The notes below the pieces were generated by a model. The model saw nothing but the letters and a program-made list of their open reading frames with translations. It did no database searches and had not been told where the DNA came from. A stretch of 64,000 nucleotides of DNA. It comes from Arthrobacter saudimassiliensis (GTDB lineage: Bacteria; Actinomycetota; Actinomycetes; Actinomycetales; Micrococcaceae). The translations under genes were made by a program, and so were the position numbers. Position 1 is the stretch's first letter. Every line of letters begins with the position of its first letter. Of this stretch, positions 33,304 through 42,087 are shown one piece after another. The stretch is from the NCBI GenBank assembly GCA_900016675.1, contig LN483072.1:372001-436000 (forward strand). Direction: 5' to 3'.

Positions 33304-33338
33304 GTCCGGGCCGCCCGCCAGCGGCGGACGGCCCGGAC
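33304..33338 (-). terminator. Terminator-like hairpin after the OYE-type oxidoreductase gene
   Basis: GTCCGGGCCG (33304-33313) pairs with CGGCCCGGAC (33329-33338), extended by an inner CCGCC/GGCGG stem. On the minus strand it is followed by TCTTTGTGTG, a weak T-rich tail. It lies 15 bases beyond the end of the gene whose stop is at 33353. Confidence 0.65.
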
Positions 33339-33352
33339 CTGTGCGTCGGCAG

Positions 33353-35464
33353 CTAGAGCGCCGTCGTCACCTTCCACGAGGAATGAATGGCGCCGTGGAT
33401 GTAGTTCACCGCGCCGGCGTCGCCGACGACGTCGCAGCTGATGCCCGCCTCCCGCAGCTCGTCCGAGAGCGGGGCGGCCGACGTCGTGCCGTCCGCGTAG
33501 ACCACCATCGCGGCCGGGGCGGTGAAGGACTGCTCCCCCACCGTCCATTCCACGGACTTCTCGGTGATGCGGGTGATCGTCGCGTTGCGGTGGATGTCCA
33601 CGCCGTGGCTGGTGGCGTCCTTGACCGCGGTCCAGCGGCGCGGCATGGCCAGCGGCAGGCCCAGCTGCTGCTTTTCGTGCAGCAGGGTGACCCGGCGGCC
33701 GCGTTCGGCGAGGAACTCGGCGAGCTCCAAACCGACCAGGGAGCCGCCGATCACCACCACGTCCTTGCCCATCGGCAGCCAGAACTTGGTGAACTGGCGG
33801 ACGAACTCCGGGCTCTTGGTGACCCCGGAGAGCCGGCCGAGCCTGCCCAGGGTGCTGAGCACGGCGCCGGCCTCCCCGGCGGTGGCGGTGCCGAGCATCA
33901 TCGCGCGCAGCGTGTCGCCGGTCTGCACGATGGGCAGGTCCCCGCCCGGGAAGTCCGGCTTGGGCCGCACCGCGCCGGTGGCCACGATGACGTGGTCCGG
34001 GTTCAGGGCGCGGATGGTCTCCACGGTGGCCGGGGTGTTCAGCTTCACCGCGATCCGCAGCCGCTTGATTTCGGCCTTGAACCAGCGCAGCAGCCGCTCG
34101 TTATCCGGGGTGGTCATGGTGGAGAACCACATGGTGCCGCCGAGCCGGTCGGACTTGTCCAGCACGGTGACCCGGTGCCCGCGTTCGGTGAGCACCCGCG
34201 CCGATTCCAGCCCGGCCGGGCCGGCGCCGACGACGACCACGTGCTTGGCGGCCGACGCCGGCTTCAGCGGCAGCAGCGCCTCGTTGCCGAGTGCCGGGTT
34301 CACGGCGCAGAAGGGGGTGTCGTCGAAGAAGTTTTCCGCCACGCACAGGTAGCAGTTGATGCAGGGCCGGACTTCGGCGAACCGGCCTTCGCGCAGCTTG
34401 TTCGGCAGCTCCGGGTCGGCCAGCAGCTGCCGGCCCATGGCGGCGAAGTCGATCTGCCCGGCGGCCAGCGCCTTCTCGGAGATCTCCGGGAGCATGCGCC
34501 CGACGGCGATCACCGGGACATTCACGGCTCGCTTGATGGCGGCGGCGTTGTCCAGGTAGGCGCCGACCTTGTTCGGCAGCGGCCCGTCGGTGAAGTTGTC
34601 GAACGGGTTCCGGCCCCAGCCGGTGACGTGGATGGCGTCCGCGCCGGCCTGCTCGAACAGCTTGGAGGCTTCGATGGCCTCCTCGAGGGTGAGCCCGCCG
34701 TCCTGCCCGTACTCCTGCCCCGCAACGCGGACCAGGATCGCCAGCCGGTCCCCGACCCGGTCCTTGACGGCGCGGATGACCTCGCAGGCCAGCCGGGCCC
34801 GGTTGGCCAGCGAGCCGCCGTAGGCATCGGTGCGCTGGTTGTCCCGCTGGTTCAGGAACACGCCGAGGATGTAGCCGTGCGCGGCGTGGATTTCGATGGC
34901 GTCGGCGCCGGCCTTGGCGATGCGTTCGGCGGCGTCGGCCCAGGTGTTCACCAGCCAGGTGATGTCCTCGGCCGTCATGTCCTTGTAGGTGGTCTGCTTG
35001 CCGGCGGTGGCGGCGCCCATCTTGCCGAGTTCCTCGCGGGTGCTGTCGGCCAGGGCGGACATGTCGTAGCTGTAGTCCGGCTGGTTGGGGGCGAGCACGG
35101 GGCGGTCGTTGGCGACGTCGACGCGGGCCACCTTGCCGTGGTGGGTGGACTGGATGCAGAGCCGGCTGCCGGCGGCGTGCACGGCGTCGGCGAGGGCCTT
35201 CAGGCCGGGGATGTACTTGTCATCGGACAGGCCCGGCTCCTTCATGGACGCGGCGCCGTAGGGGAAGGCGATGGCGCAGGCGCCGGTGATGATCAGGCCG
35301 GCGCCGCCCTTGGCGCGGGCGACGTAGTGGTCGATCTCGGTCTGTTCGATCTCTCCGTGTTCGGAGACGTTCATGTCCATGGCCGGCAGGACGATGCGGT
35401 TGGGGGTTTCCATCGGGCCGATGCGGCCGGCGGCCATCAGCCGGGGAAAGGTCTTGGTGTTCAC
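33353..35464 (-). CDS. Old yellow enzyme/2,4-dienoyl-CoA reductase-type FMN-FeS-FAD oxidoreductase
   Basis: 703 residues with the three-part layout of NADH:flavin oxidoreductases such as 2,4-dienoyl-CoA reductase and trimethylamine dehydrogenase. Residues 1-350 form the FMN TIM barrel (IEIHAAHGYILGVFLN, RTDAYGGSLANRARL). The [4Fe-4S] motif is CINCYLCVAENFFDDTPFC. The C-terminal half holds an FAD-binding VVVVGAGPAGLESARVLTERGHRVTVLD and an NAD-binding VVVIGGSLVGLELAEFLAERG. It probably reduces an unsaturated acyl or other enone; the exact substrate is not predictable. It starts from a GTG and is followed by a hairpin. The D-2-hydroxyacid dehydrogenase gene lies upstream by 57 bases on the same strand. 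Confidence 0.88.
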   Translation of the reverse strand: MNTKTFPRLMAAGRIGPMETPNRIVLPAMDMNVSEHGEIEQTEIDHYVARAKGGAGLIITGACAIAFPYGAASMKEPGLSDDKYIPGLKALADAVHAAGSRLCIQSTHHGKVARVDVANDRPVLAPNQPDYSYDMSALADSTREELGKMGAATAGKQTTYKDMTAEDITWLVNTWADAAERIAKAGADAIEIHAAHGYILGVFLNQRDNQRTDAYGGSLANRARLACEVIRAVKDRVGDRLAILVRVAGQEYGQDGGLTLEEAIEASKLFEQAGADAIHVTGWGRNPFDNFTDGPLPNKVGAYLDNAAAIKRAVNVPVIAVGRMLPEISEKALAAGQIDFAAMGRQLLADPELPNKLREGRFAEVRPCINCYLCVAENFFDDTPFCAVNPALGNEALLPLKPASAAKHVVVVGAGPAGLESARVLTERGHRVTVLDKSDRLGGTMWFSTMTTPDNERLLRWFKAEIKRLRIAVKLNTPATVETIRALNPDHVIVATGAVRPKPDFPGGDLPIVQTGDTLRAMMLGTATAGEAGAVLSTLGRLGRLSGVTKSPEFVRQFTKFWLPMGKDVVVIGGSLVGLELAEFLAERGRRVTLLHEKQQLGLPLAMPRRWTAVKDATSHGVDIHRNATITRITEKSVEWTVGEQSFTAPAAMVVYADGTTSAAPLSDELREAGISCDVVGDAGAVNYIHGAIHSSWKVTTAL

Positions 35465-35521
35465 ATTTCGTAATTTACTCCTCGGTTTCGCTCCGAGCTA
35501 AACCGAAAGAGGTTGCTTAAA

Positions 35522-36502
35522 TCACGCAGGCTGGCCACTCGAGGGTACGAAGCCGAGCCGCTTGTCCACCACGTTGACCAGCGGCTGTCCGGCGAGGTAG
35601 CGGCGCAGGTTGTCCTCGAACTGGGCGGCCATCGCGGGCAGGTGGGTCTGCGAGTCGCCGGACAGGTGCGGGGTGATCAGCACGTTCTCCAGGGTCCAGA
35701 GCGGGTTTGACGCCGGCAGCGGCTCCGGGTGCGTGACGTCCAGGACGGCGCCGGCGATGGCCTGGTTCTGCAGGGCGTCGGTGAGGGCGGCCTGGTCCAC
35801 GAGCTGGCCGCGGCCCATGTTCACCAGCACCGCCGTCGGGCGCATCGCGGCGAGCACATCGGCGCTGAGCATCCCGCGGGTGGCGTCGGTGAGCGGGGCG
35901 GCGAGGACGATGTAGTCGTAGTTCCCGGCGACGGCGGCGAAGTCGGTGCTGGCATGGACGGCGCCGAAGTCGGCGTAGCCGGGGCGGGCGGTGCGGCCGA
36001 GCCCGTCGGCGGTGATGCCGACGGCGCGCAGCATCCGGGCGGTGGTGCGGCCGATGCTGCCGGTGCCGGCGATCAGGGCGCGGGTGCCGGCGAGGTTTCC
36101 GGTGCGGAAGTACTCCCAGCGCCGGTCCTGCTGGTTGCGCAGGGCCTGCGGGATGTTCTTGGTGAAGTGCAGGATGCCGGTGAGGGCGTATTCGGCCATG
36201 GCCTGGTCGAAGATGCCGCGGGCGTTGGTGACGGTGACGTCGGAGGCGGCCAGTTCCGGGAAGAGCAGCTTGTCGACACCGGCGGCCGGGACGTGGATCC
36301 AGCGCAGGGCGTCGGCGGCGGGCCAGGCGGTGCGGAGTCCGTCGGCGAAGTAGTCCCAGAGGTAGAGGATTTCGGCGCCGTCCAGGGCGGCGGGGAGGTC
36401 CCCGGGTTCGGTGACGAGGCGAACGTCGGCCAGATTCTGGAGAGCGTCGAAGCCGACGACGGGACGGGAGCCGGCGTAGATGGTGAGGTTGGTGCGGGGC
36501 AT
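35522..36502 (-). CDS. D-2-hydroxyacid dehydrogenase family protein
   Basis: 326 residues. The NAD-binding GTGSIGRTTARML lies at about residues 145-157. The catalytic residues of the family are present: Arg in NMGRGQLVDQAAL (about 230), Glu in DVTHPEPLPASNPLW (about 258) and His in ITPHLSGD (about 278). Such enzymes interconvert 2-oxoacids and D-2-hydroxyacids or act on glyoxylate-like substrates. The ATG at 36502 lies 35 bases past the end of mcrC on the same strand, so its promoter may be within or just after mcrC. Confidence 0.9.
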   Translation of the reverse strand: MPRTNLTIYAGSRPVVGFDALQNLADVRLVTEPGDLPAALDGAEILYLWDYFADGLRTAWPAADALRWIHVPAAGVDKLLFPELAASDVTVTNARGIFDQAMAEYALTGILHFTKNIPQALRNQQDRRWEYFRTGNLAGTRALIAGTGSIGRTTARMLRAVGITADGLGRTARPGYADFGAVHASTDFAAVAGNYDYIVLAAPLTDATRGMLSADVLAAMRPTAVLVNMGRGQLVDQAALTDALQNQAIAGAVLDVTHPEPLPASNPLWTLENVLITPHLSGDSQTHLPAMAAQFEDNLRRYLAGQPLVNVVDKRLGFVPSSGQPA

Positions 36503-36537
36503 GGGCCCAGCTTATTGAGCCATGCAAGGCCCAATGT

Positions 36538-37767
36538 CTAAGCAAATCCGAGCCGAGGTATTGCGTGAAGAGGCCCAACTGCCAACCCAGCCAACTGCCG
36601 CACGCGGTCCAATACCACGTCGGGGTGTTGGGAGAGGTCCAGAGGATACTCGTTGACGGTTACTTCGGTATTCACGATCCGCAACGACCGGTGCTGACCG
36701 GCGCCGGCGAATACCAGCCAGGCGGTGGAAGCCTTGAGCGCGGTGCAGTACGCGAGCATTTGGTAGTGGTCCGCGTTCGCGTAATTGTTGTTGTTCGAGG
36801 CCACCTTGTACTTGGCGTCGAACACCACCGGTGAAACGTCCTTGCCTGTCCGGTAGACGGCATCGATGTTCATCCGAATGCGATGATTACCTGCTGGGTC
36901 CGCTTGGTCCAGCTTGGCCGGGAACTGCCGTTCGATGCCGCCGGGCGCCCCCAGATCCGCGACAGCTTCGCTCAGGGCCACTTCGACGAAGTCTTCAAAT
37001 ATCTTGGCCATGTTGACCCTGAAGGACGCGACGCGGATGCCCCCGACGCCGGTTTCCGCTGCCGAGTTGCGAAGGATGATTTCGGCCAGCCGCAGCGCCG
37101 GGATATACCGCTGGTTGTGCCGGGTCTCCTGCCAACGGGGCAGCGGCGCACCGCCCTGAAGGAGCGTGACACCGTCGAGCCGACGGTCCAGGTGCGCCAG
37201 CCGCTTCCGGGCCGCAGAGGACACGCGGTTGAGGCCAAGAAGCCGCCGCAGGGCGGTCCTCAGGAGGCGGTTCTCGGCGATGTCGGCTGTGTGGTCGTCG
37301 TAGGTGACCTCCAGCGGCAGCAGCATACCGGGGCGGCGGGATATCTGGTCTGCCATCCGTATGCGCCCCCGCACGGTCCGCAGCGCGTCATCGACACTGA
37401 GGTATCCGTGCAGCACACCCCGGGACAGGGCCACCTCACATTGCCTGGCGAAGGACTCCGCCAGGGCCGACCACAGGTCCGAGGCCCGCTCCCCGGCATT
37501 GTCGTCCGGACGGAATCCGGGATCCCGGGCATAGCCCAGCAGGAACAGCAGTTGGCTGACACCGATCTTGTCCTTGGGATGGACCTGGAGCAAAACGTCA
37601 CCGGCTTCCGCGGCGCCGACCAGGCCGGACGGGGTCAACTGCCACTCGCCGTTGCCGCGTGGCTGGACCAGGACCAGGCCGGTCCGGGCCAGCGCTGCAG
37701 CCTGGGCGTCGGAAAGCGCTTCGGGACGGTGGTCCTTTTCCAGCTCCCCCAGATCGATGTGCCTCAC
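36538..37767 (-). CDS. mcrC: McrC-family component of a type IV restriction system
   Basis: 409 residues starting at a GTG that overlaps the mcrB stop (GTGA, 37767-37764). McrC supplies the nuclease of McrBC, which cuts DNA with modified cytosine after GTP-driven translocation by McrB. An N-terminal recognition part (LVQPRGNGEWQLTPSGLVGAAEAGDVLLQVHPKDKIGVSQLLFLLGYA) is standard in McrC. The PD-(D/E)xK core is seen as PVVFDAKYKVASNNN (about residue 310-325) with an upstream acidic strand. There are no frameshifts, and the pair looks functional. Confidence 0.9.
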   Translation of the reverse strand: MRHIDLGELEKDHRPEALSDAQAAALARTGLVLVQPRGNGEWQLTPSGLVGAAEAGDVLLQVHPKDKIGVSQLLFLLGYARDPGFRPDDNAGERASDLWSALAESFARQCEVALSRGVLHGYLSVDDALRTVRGRIRMADQISRRPGMLLPLEVTYDDHTADIAENRLLRTALRRLLGLNRVSSAARKRLAHLDRRLDGVTLLQGGAPLPRWQETRHNQRYIPALRLAEIILRNSAAETGVGGIRVASFRVNMAKIFEDFVEVALSEAVADLGAPGGIERQFPAKLDQADPAGNHRIRMNIDAVYRTGKDVSPVVFDAKYKVASNNNNYANADHYQMLAYCTALKASTAWLVFAGAGQHRSLRIVNTEVTVNEYPLDLSQHPDVVLDRVRQLAGLAVGPLHAIPRLGFA

Positions 37768-40667
37768 CAGTCGGCCGTAGGGGTCCCGTTGATCCGGCGT
37801 TCGATCGCTTCCAGCCCGAACCTGGCGTGGAGGTCCTCACGGCTCAGCGCGCCATAATAGTGCTCTTCCAGCAGCGGCAGCAGCTCATACTTCCAGATCC
37901 GTTCAAGGCCGGCGCGTGTCTCGGACTCCGCCCTCATGAAGTAGGACGGGCCGATCATCAGGTCCCGCTTTTCGACGTCGATGACCTGGTTAAGTGCGTC
38001 GAGCAGCCTCGCCGGCTTTAGGTCCCTGCCCTTGGCCGCCAGGAACCGGTCCAGCATGCCTTTGGTCATTCCGTCCTGCGGGTGCAGTTCCACAAAGGCA
38101 AATCGACGCCGGATGGCCGCGTCTACCGTGGCAATAGACCGGTCCGCGGTATTCATGGTGCCGATGATGAACAGGTTGGGCGGCAGCACGAACTTTTCGT
38201 CTGAGTTGTACTGCAGATCGATGCTCTGGTCCCGGTACTCGAGCAGGAAATAGAGCTCGCCGAAAACCTTCGCCAGGTTGCCGCGGTTCATCTCGTCGAT
38301 GATCAGGAAGAAAGGCTTATCACGCTCGGCGGCGGCTGCTCCGGCGATTCGCCTCAGCGGGCCGTCGACCAGGGCGAAACCGACCTGACCGTCGGAGCCC
38401 TTCACCGGGCGATACCCCTCGAAAAAGTCCTCATACGCGTAGGACGGGTGGAACTGCACGGTGGTCACATGATTCGGGTGTTCCTCACCTGCGAGATAGC
38501 GGGCGAGCCTGCCGGCCAGGAACGTCTTGCCTGTTCCTGGCGGGCCGTAGAAGACAACCTGGTTCCGGGACTGCAGCAGGCCGATGATTTCCTGGAGTTC
38601 ATCCCGGCCCACAAAAAGCTTCGCGGCCAGCTCGTCGCTGGCTTCCCGGAGCTCGGGAACGCCGCCGGCGAAGAATGCGGGAACCGCGGAGGGCTCCGGG
38701 GCACCCGGCTCCACGTCCTCCACCCAGGGGCGTATCAGGGGCAGTGCCTCGGTCATGTCTATTACTGTTCCTTGTTCTTCAAGAAGCCGCGGAAAGGGTG
38801 CGGAAAGGCCCTCCGTAGGAACCTCCGTATCCTGCCACACGACGTCGCGAGTTAGGACGGCGGTGTCTCCGTCGCGCTCGTAGGCAGGGTCGCCGGTGAT
38901 GACGCCCGGCCTCAGGCGTCCGCCCACTACAGTCACGATCAGATCGTCCGGCCTCATCTGGGCCAGGAAGAGGTGGTAGGAGCGCGCCCGCAGTCGACGT
39001 TCCGAATAATCCAGGTGGCTGTAACCGGCGTCAACGGCCGCCTGCAGCTCGGCCAGCCCGGCGTCGGGGTCCACGCTGTCCAGGTGCCGGGCTTCCAGGG
39101 TGACGACGCCGTCCTCAATCCATTGCCCGGCCAGGGATATTCCGGACTGCGACTGGCGGACCAGCCACGCACGAGGTGCCCGCTCGGCAGCTGGACGCCA
39201 CTGGCTGACGTACGGCTCCTCATACCACTCAACACGCGTCCCCGTCCTTGCTTCCTGGGCCTTGCGGATCAGGTACAGGTCCTTGGCGGTGGAGTATTCG
39301 TCGTCGCCTGAGGCGCCTTCGATTTCGTGGGCAAAGGCGTTGCGGATTTTCTTCCGGTGTCCCCAGCTAACGATCGGTTCAAAGAACCCGGGCCAGCTCA
39401 GGTATTCCAAGGAGTACCGAATGGAGGGGAGGTTGCCGGGGATTGCTTCGGCGACGTCATGGAAGCCCTGCGGGCTTGCGGCAGCGCGGGCGGCGGTGTC
39501 CTCGCTGCTTCGCAGGCTGGCTACCAGCTCGGCCAGCCAGCACAGGTGGCGCCATTGCTGCTGGTTGAATCCGGTGCCTCCGTGGAACGCCCCGGTCCCG
39601 AGGAGTCCGGCCTTCAGGACCTCGGGGATGTCCGGCACCTCTTCCAGCCAGGACAGCACAGTCGAGACGCGGGCCATTTTGGTGTCGGGCTTCAGATTGA
39701 CAAGCGGCAAGCACTGCAGGGCGAGGAGCTCTGCGGTGAGGAGCACGACGCCACGGTCCGCCCCGGCAAGCTGTTTCTCCAGTTTCCCCATGAAGGTGCC
39801 TGAGCCGGCGTCGTAATTCTCATGGACCCGCCGGTAGAGTTCCCTAGCGTTCGCTTCGGACCAGGAGACAACGGCGGGGTCAAAAGGCGAGGCAAGGCCA
39901 GCGATGCCAGGAGTCAAAATGGCCGCGGCGGCCCGCTCCAGCACCGGATAGGGGCCTTGGCGAAGATCGGCTTCGTCGGCCGGAACGGTCTCCTGGTTGC
40001 GCCAGGCCAGGAACTCTCGTTTGCGGGCCGGGCTCCAGGCGTCGGGCGGCGAGTAGTTGGTGACGAGCCAGACAAGGCCTTGAGCGTCCAGCCTGTCGGC
40101 CAGGCCTATGCCGGAGCCGGGTGCTGTTTCCAGCAGGGCGTCGAGGCCAGCGAGGAAGGCTTCATACCGTTCCGTGGCCTGAGCGCGGTTCGATGGCACT
40201 TCGGAGGCCCCGAGCAGTTTCAGGAACCGGGTGGCAGACTCCGCCCGGAACGGCGGGAATGCCGCAGGATCCACTGCCATCAGCAGCACCGACCCGAAAG
40301 CCAGCACGTTGCCCGGGGCAAACTCGGCGTCGAGGGCCCGGAACTCCTCGACGAACGGCGTGAGGCCGGCGGGAGACGGATCTTTTTTCCATAGCTGCGC
40401 GACGGCGGCCTGCAGCTCGTCGCGGTGTCCGGCGGCGGTGGTCCGCAGGTTGCCGAGGAACCGCCAGTTAAGGAGGTTTGCTTCAGCAGAGATTGCGAGG
40501 AGCCCATCGAACCAGCCTGGCTCACCGTCCGCCAGTTCCTGCCGGATGCCAGCCAGCTTGTTAGCGAAGGCGATCTTGTACGGGCGTTCCTCCTCCTTCC
40601 AAGCGATCTCGGAGGAAAGATCCGCTGCCCACTGCATGAAGGTGCTTACGTCTGCATATTCCGCCAC
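37764..40667 (-). CDS. mcrB: McrB-like AAA+ GTPase with N-terminal reader region
   Basis: 967 residues, much longer than E. coli McrB (about 460). The AAA+ motor is at the C-terminus: Walker A GPPGTGKT with K714, Walker B FFLIIDEMNRGNLAK and the McrB signature GTMNTADRSI, which gives GTP preference in this family. The first 650 residues are a long helical region (MAEYADVSTFMQWAADLSSEI) followed at about 565-640 by LAQMRPDDLIVTVVGGRLRPGVITGDP...RDVVWQDTEV, which resembles an EVE/PUA-like modified-base reader. Thus the DNA modification recognised may not be plain 5-methylcytosine. The start is a GTG. The pair mcrB-mcrC is probably an operon of two genes. Confidence 0.9.
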   Translation of the reverse strand: MAEYADVSTFMQWAADLSSEIAWKEEERPYKIAFANKLAGIRQELADGEPGWFDGLLAISAEANLLNWRFLGNLRTTAAGHRDELQAAVAQLWKKDPSPAGLTPFVEEFRALDAEFAPGNVLAFGSVLLMAVDPAAFPPFRAESATRFLKLLGASEVPSNRAQATERYEAFLAGLDALLETAPGSGIGLADRLDAQGLVWLVTNYSPPDAWSPARKREFLAWRNQETVPADEADLRQGPYPVLERAAAAILTPGIAGLASPFDPAVVSWSEANARELYRRVHENYDAGSGTFMGKLEKQLAGADRGVVLLTAELLALQCLPLVNLKPDTKMARVSTVLSWLEEVPDIPEVLKAGLLGTGAFHGGTGFNQQQWRHLCWLAELVASLRSSEDTAARAAASPQGFHDVAEAIPGNLPSIRYSLEYLSWPGFFEPIVSWGHRKKIRNAFAHEIEGASGDDEYSTAKDLYLIRKAQEARTGTRVEWYEEPYVSQWRPAAERAPRAWLVRQSQSGISLAGQWIEDGVVTLEARHLDSVDPDAGLAELQAAVDAGYSHLDYSERRLRARSYHLFLAQMRPDDLIVTVVGGRLRPGVITGDPAYERDGDTAVLTRDVVWQDTEVPTEGLSAPFPRLLEEQGTVIDMTEALPLIRPWVEDVEPGAPEPSAVPAFFAGGVPELREASDELAAKLFVGRDELQEIIGLLQSRNQVVFYGPPGTGKTFLAGRLARYLAGEEHPNHVTTVQFHPSYAYEDFFEGYRPVKGSDGQVGFALVDGPLRRIAGAAAAERDKPFFLIIDEMNRGNLAKVFGELYFLLEYRDQSIDLQYNSDEKFVLPPNLFIIGTMNTADRSIATVDAAIRRRFAFVELHPQDGMTKGMLDRFLAAKGRDLKPARLLDALNQVIDVEKRDLMIGPSYFMRAESETRAGLERIWKYELLPLLEEHYYGALSREDLHARFGLEAIERRINGTPTADW

Positions 40668-41057
40668 TTGGGCATCCTATCGGGCCAGTTCGAGGGCCGT
40701 CCGGTCCGGGCCGAGATGAAGTTCGAACCCCGCGAAGGCAGCCTGAGGGCTCCCACTGGAGCGTTGCTCGGCGATCGCCTGACGCCAGCTCCCTCGTCAT
40801 CTCTTTCGAGGAACGTTCGCTCGGACATCGTTCGCTTGTTCCTCGTCCAGCACCCAGCTGGTACTTCGGGTAATCGAGATACTTTGCCCGGAGGTAATCG
40901 CGGACGACTTTGCCCGGCCTCATCTCATTTTTGTAGCCTAGCTCCAGGGCAGCCGGGAGGTGTCCACCGTCGGCGGATACCACGAATTGGTCCGGACGCT
41001 CGGCAAGAATCGATCACCCGTGCTCAGCGCAGTTTGTAGAACGACTCTTGCTCTGGG
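40668..41057. other. 390-base region without an intact gene; possible gene remnant
   Basis: No intact gene is supported. On the minus strand, about 41010-40820, the frame reads ILAERPDQFVVSADGGHLP, then continues through EMRPGKVVRDYLRAKYLDYPKYQLGAG. This is protein-like in composition but begins after an in-frame stop and soon loses character. It may be a fragment of a lost gene at the edge of the defence island. The promoter of mcrB must also lie here. Confidence 0.35.
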
Positions 41058-41579
41058 CTAATGGGCATCCACCAACCCATCCAACTCCGACGCAATTTCT
41101 AGGGCGAATTCTTCACCGGGAGTCGGCTCTGAATCGCTAGCCCGCTGCAGAATGAAAAGAACAGTCGTCATACTGCCCGGAATGCAGGTTACGGCACAAT
41201 TCTCACCCCAAGCAGTTTTTGAACCGAGATGACTTTCCACAGTCTCCTGAAATCCGTCGACTCCATCGGCGACTACGGCAGTGAAGGACTCCCACTGCGT
41301 CCCACAGTCGCAGTGCACAATCTGCGAGGTTAGTTCTTTGGAGATGCGAGTGGATCGTGCGAGTTCACACACAGCAGACGACGAGCCCCGTGCTGCTGAC
41401 AAGACGTACGACAGCGATAGAAGCTCGGGCTCTTCCGCTGCCACCGGAGTACAGCCAGCCGTCAGGGCAGTGCTCATCAGGAGCATGCCCGCCGGCCTTC
41501 GCCGTCCTGCATCACCCACCCTCCGGGGCGTACTACGACCACAAACGAGCCGAAAGCAACACCACAACCCAGCAATCAT
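41058..41579 (-). CDS. Putative lipoprotein, unknown function
   Basis: Up to 173 residues. A basic stretch (RRVGDAGRRRPAG) is followed by hydrophobic MLLMSTALTAGC, which looks like a lipoprotein signal with the cysteine at about residue 43 if the first ATG is used; a GTG at 41519 would give a more usual signal-peptide length. The mature part has four further cysteines (CELARST, CDCGTQWESF, ENCAVTC) and a helical end. I recognise no family. It lies between two defence modules, but such single lipoproteins are also common in genomic islands. The start is uncertain. Confidence 0.5.
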   Translation of the reverse strand: MIAGLWCCFRLVCGRSTPRRVGDAGRRRPAGMLLMSTALTAGCTPVAAEEPELLSLSYVLSAARGSSSAVCELARSTRISKELTSQIVHCDCGTQWESFTAVVADGVDGFQETVESHLGSKTAWGENCAVTCIPGSMTTVLFILQRASDSEPTPGEEFALEIASELDGLVDAH

Positions 41580-41723
41580 TGCCGTCGCCCCGATTCCTCG
41601 GATGTCCTCTTCGCTATGCTCTGCGACGGGAACCCTCTACAAAGGCCCAAGTCCCAGACAGCTGCCCTCAGCGGCCTGACCAAAACCATAGAGGCACTCC
41701 CACTCGTTCCCGGGCCGGTATCC

Positions 41724-41738
41724 TGTAGTAGCACTACA
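41724..41738 (+). promoter_or_regulatory. TGTAGT-AGC-ACTACA palindrome upstream of the defence cassette
   Basis: Six-base arms with a three-base centre, 25 bases upstream of the ATG of the small leader gene and just before its AAGGAG ribosome site. Its position near the expected transcript start fits an operator or a small 5'-UTR hairpin. Confidence 0.4.
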
Positions 41739-41763
41739 AGCCTCCTAAGGAGCAAGCTCTCCC

Positions 41764-42087
41764 ATGCAACAGAACGAACTCGGACTCTTTGACTTGGGAC
41801 ATGAGCCTCACCAGACGCCGTCCTTCGAAGAGCCTTTGGTCACGGACCAGCAAGTCCAGGCGATCCGCGAGGCCTTCCAAATCGCCGGCATCAGTTCCAT
41901 GAGAGAAAGCCAAGAGCTGATCGTGTCCTGCACAGCGCGTCGAGTATCCAGCATCCGTGAGCTTCAAGGCCGCGACTTTCGCCGGGTCCTTAGGCGCATC
42001 AGCGAACGCCAGCAAGTGGCAAAAGCTGGAAGTACAGGATCCTCGTGGGACAACAGGGACGAAGACACATGGATCGACAAGCTCTAG
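41764..42087 (+). CDS. Small helical leader protein of the DUF1156/DUF499 cassette
   Basis: 107 residues; AAGGAG lies eleven bases before the ATG. The start is polar (MQQNELGLFDLGHEPHQ) and the core VTDQQVQAIREAFQIAGISSMRESQELIVSCTARRVSSIRELQGRDFRRVLRRISE resembles the short helical domain found at the end of many phage and actinobacterial replication and recombination proteins, where it is thought to aid DNA or protein contacts. As the first gene on the plus strand of the cassette, behind a palindrome, it could be a regulator or accessory factor. A 353-base gap separates it from the helicase gene, so co-transcription is not certain. Confidence 0.6.
   Translation: MQQNELGLFDLGHEPHQTPSFEEPLVTDQQVQAIREAFQIAGISSMRESQELIVSCTARRVSSIRELQGRDFRRVLRRISERQQVAKAGSTGSSWDNRDEDTWIDKL

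Noticed and set aside
36514-36535. Terminator after mcrC from the imperfect inverted repeat ATTGAGCC...GGCCCAAT
   Set aside because: Two mismatched positions, a short stem and no T-run; it also lies directly in front of the next gene on the same strand.
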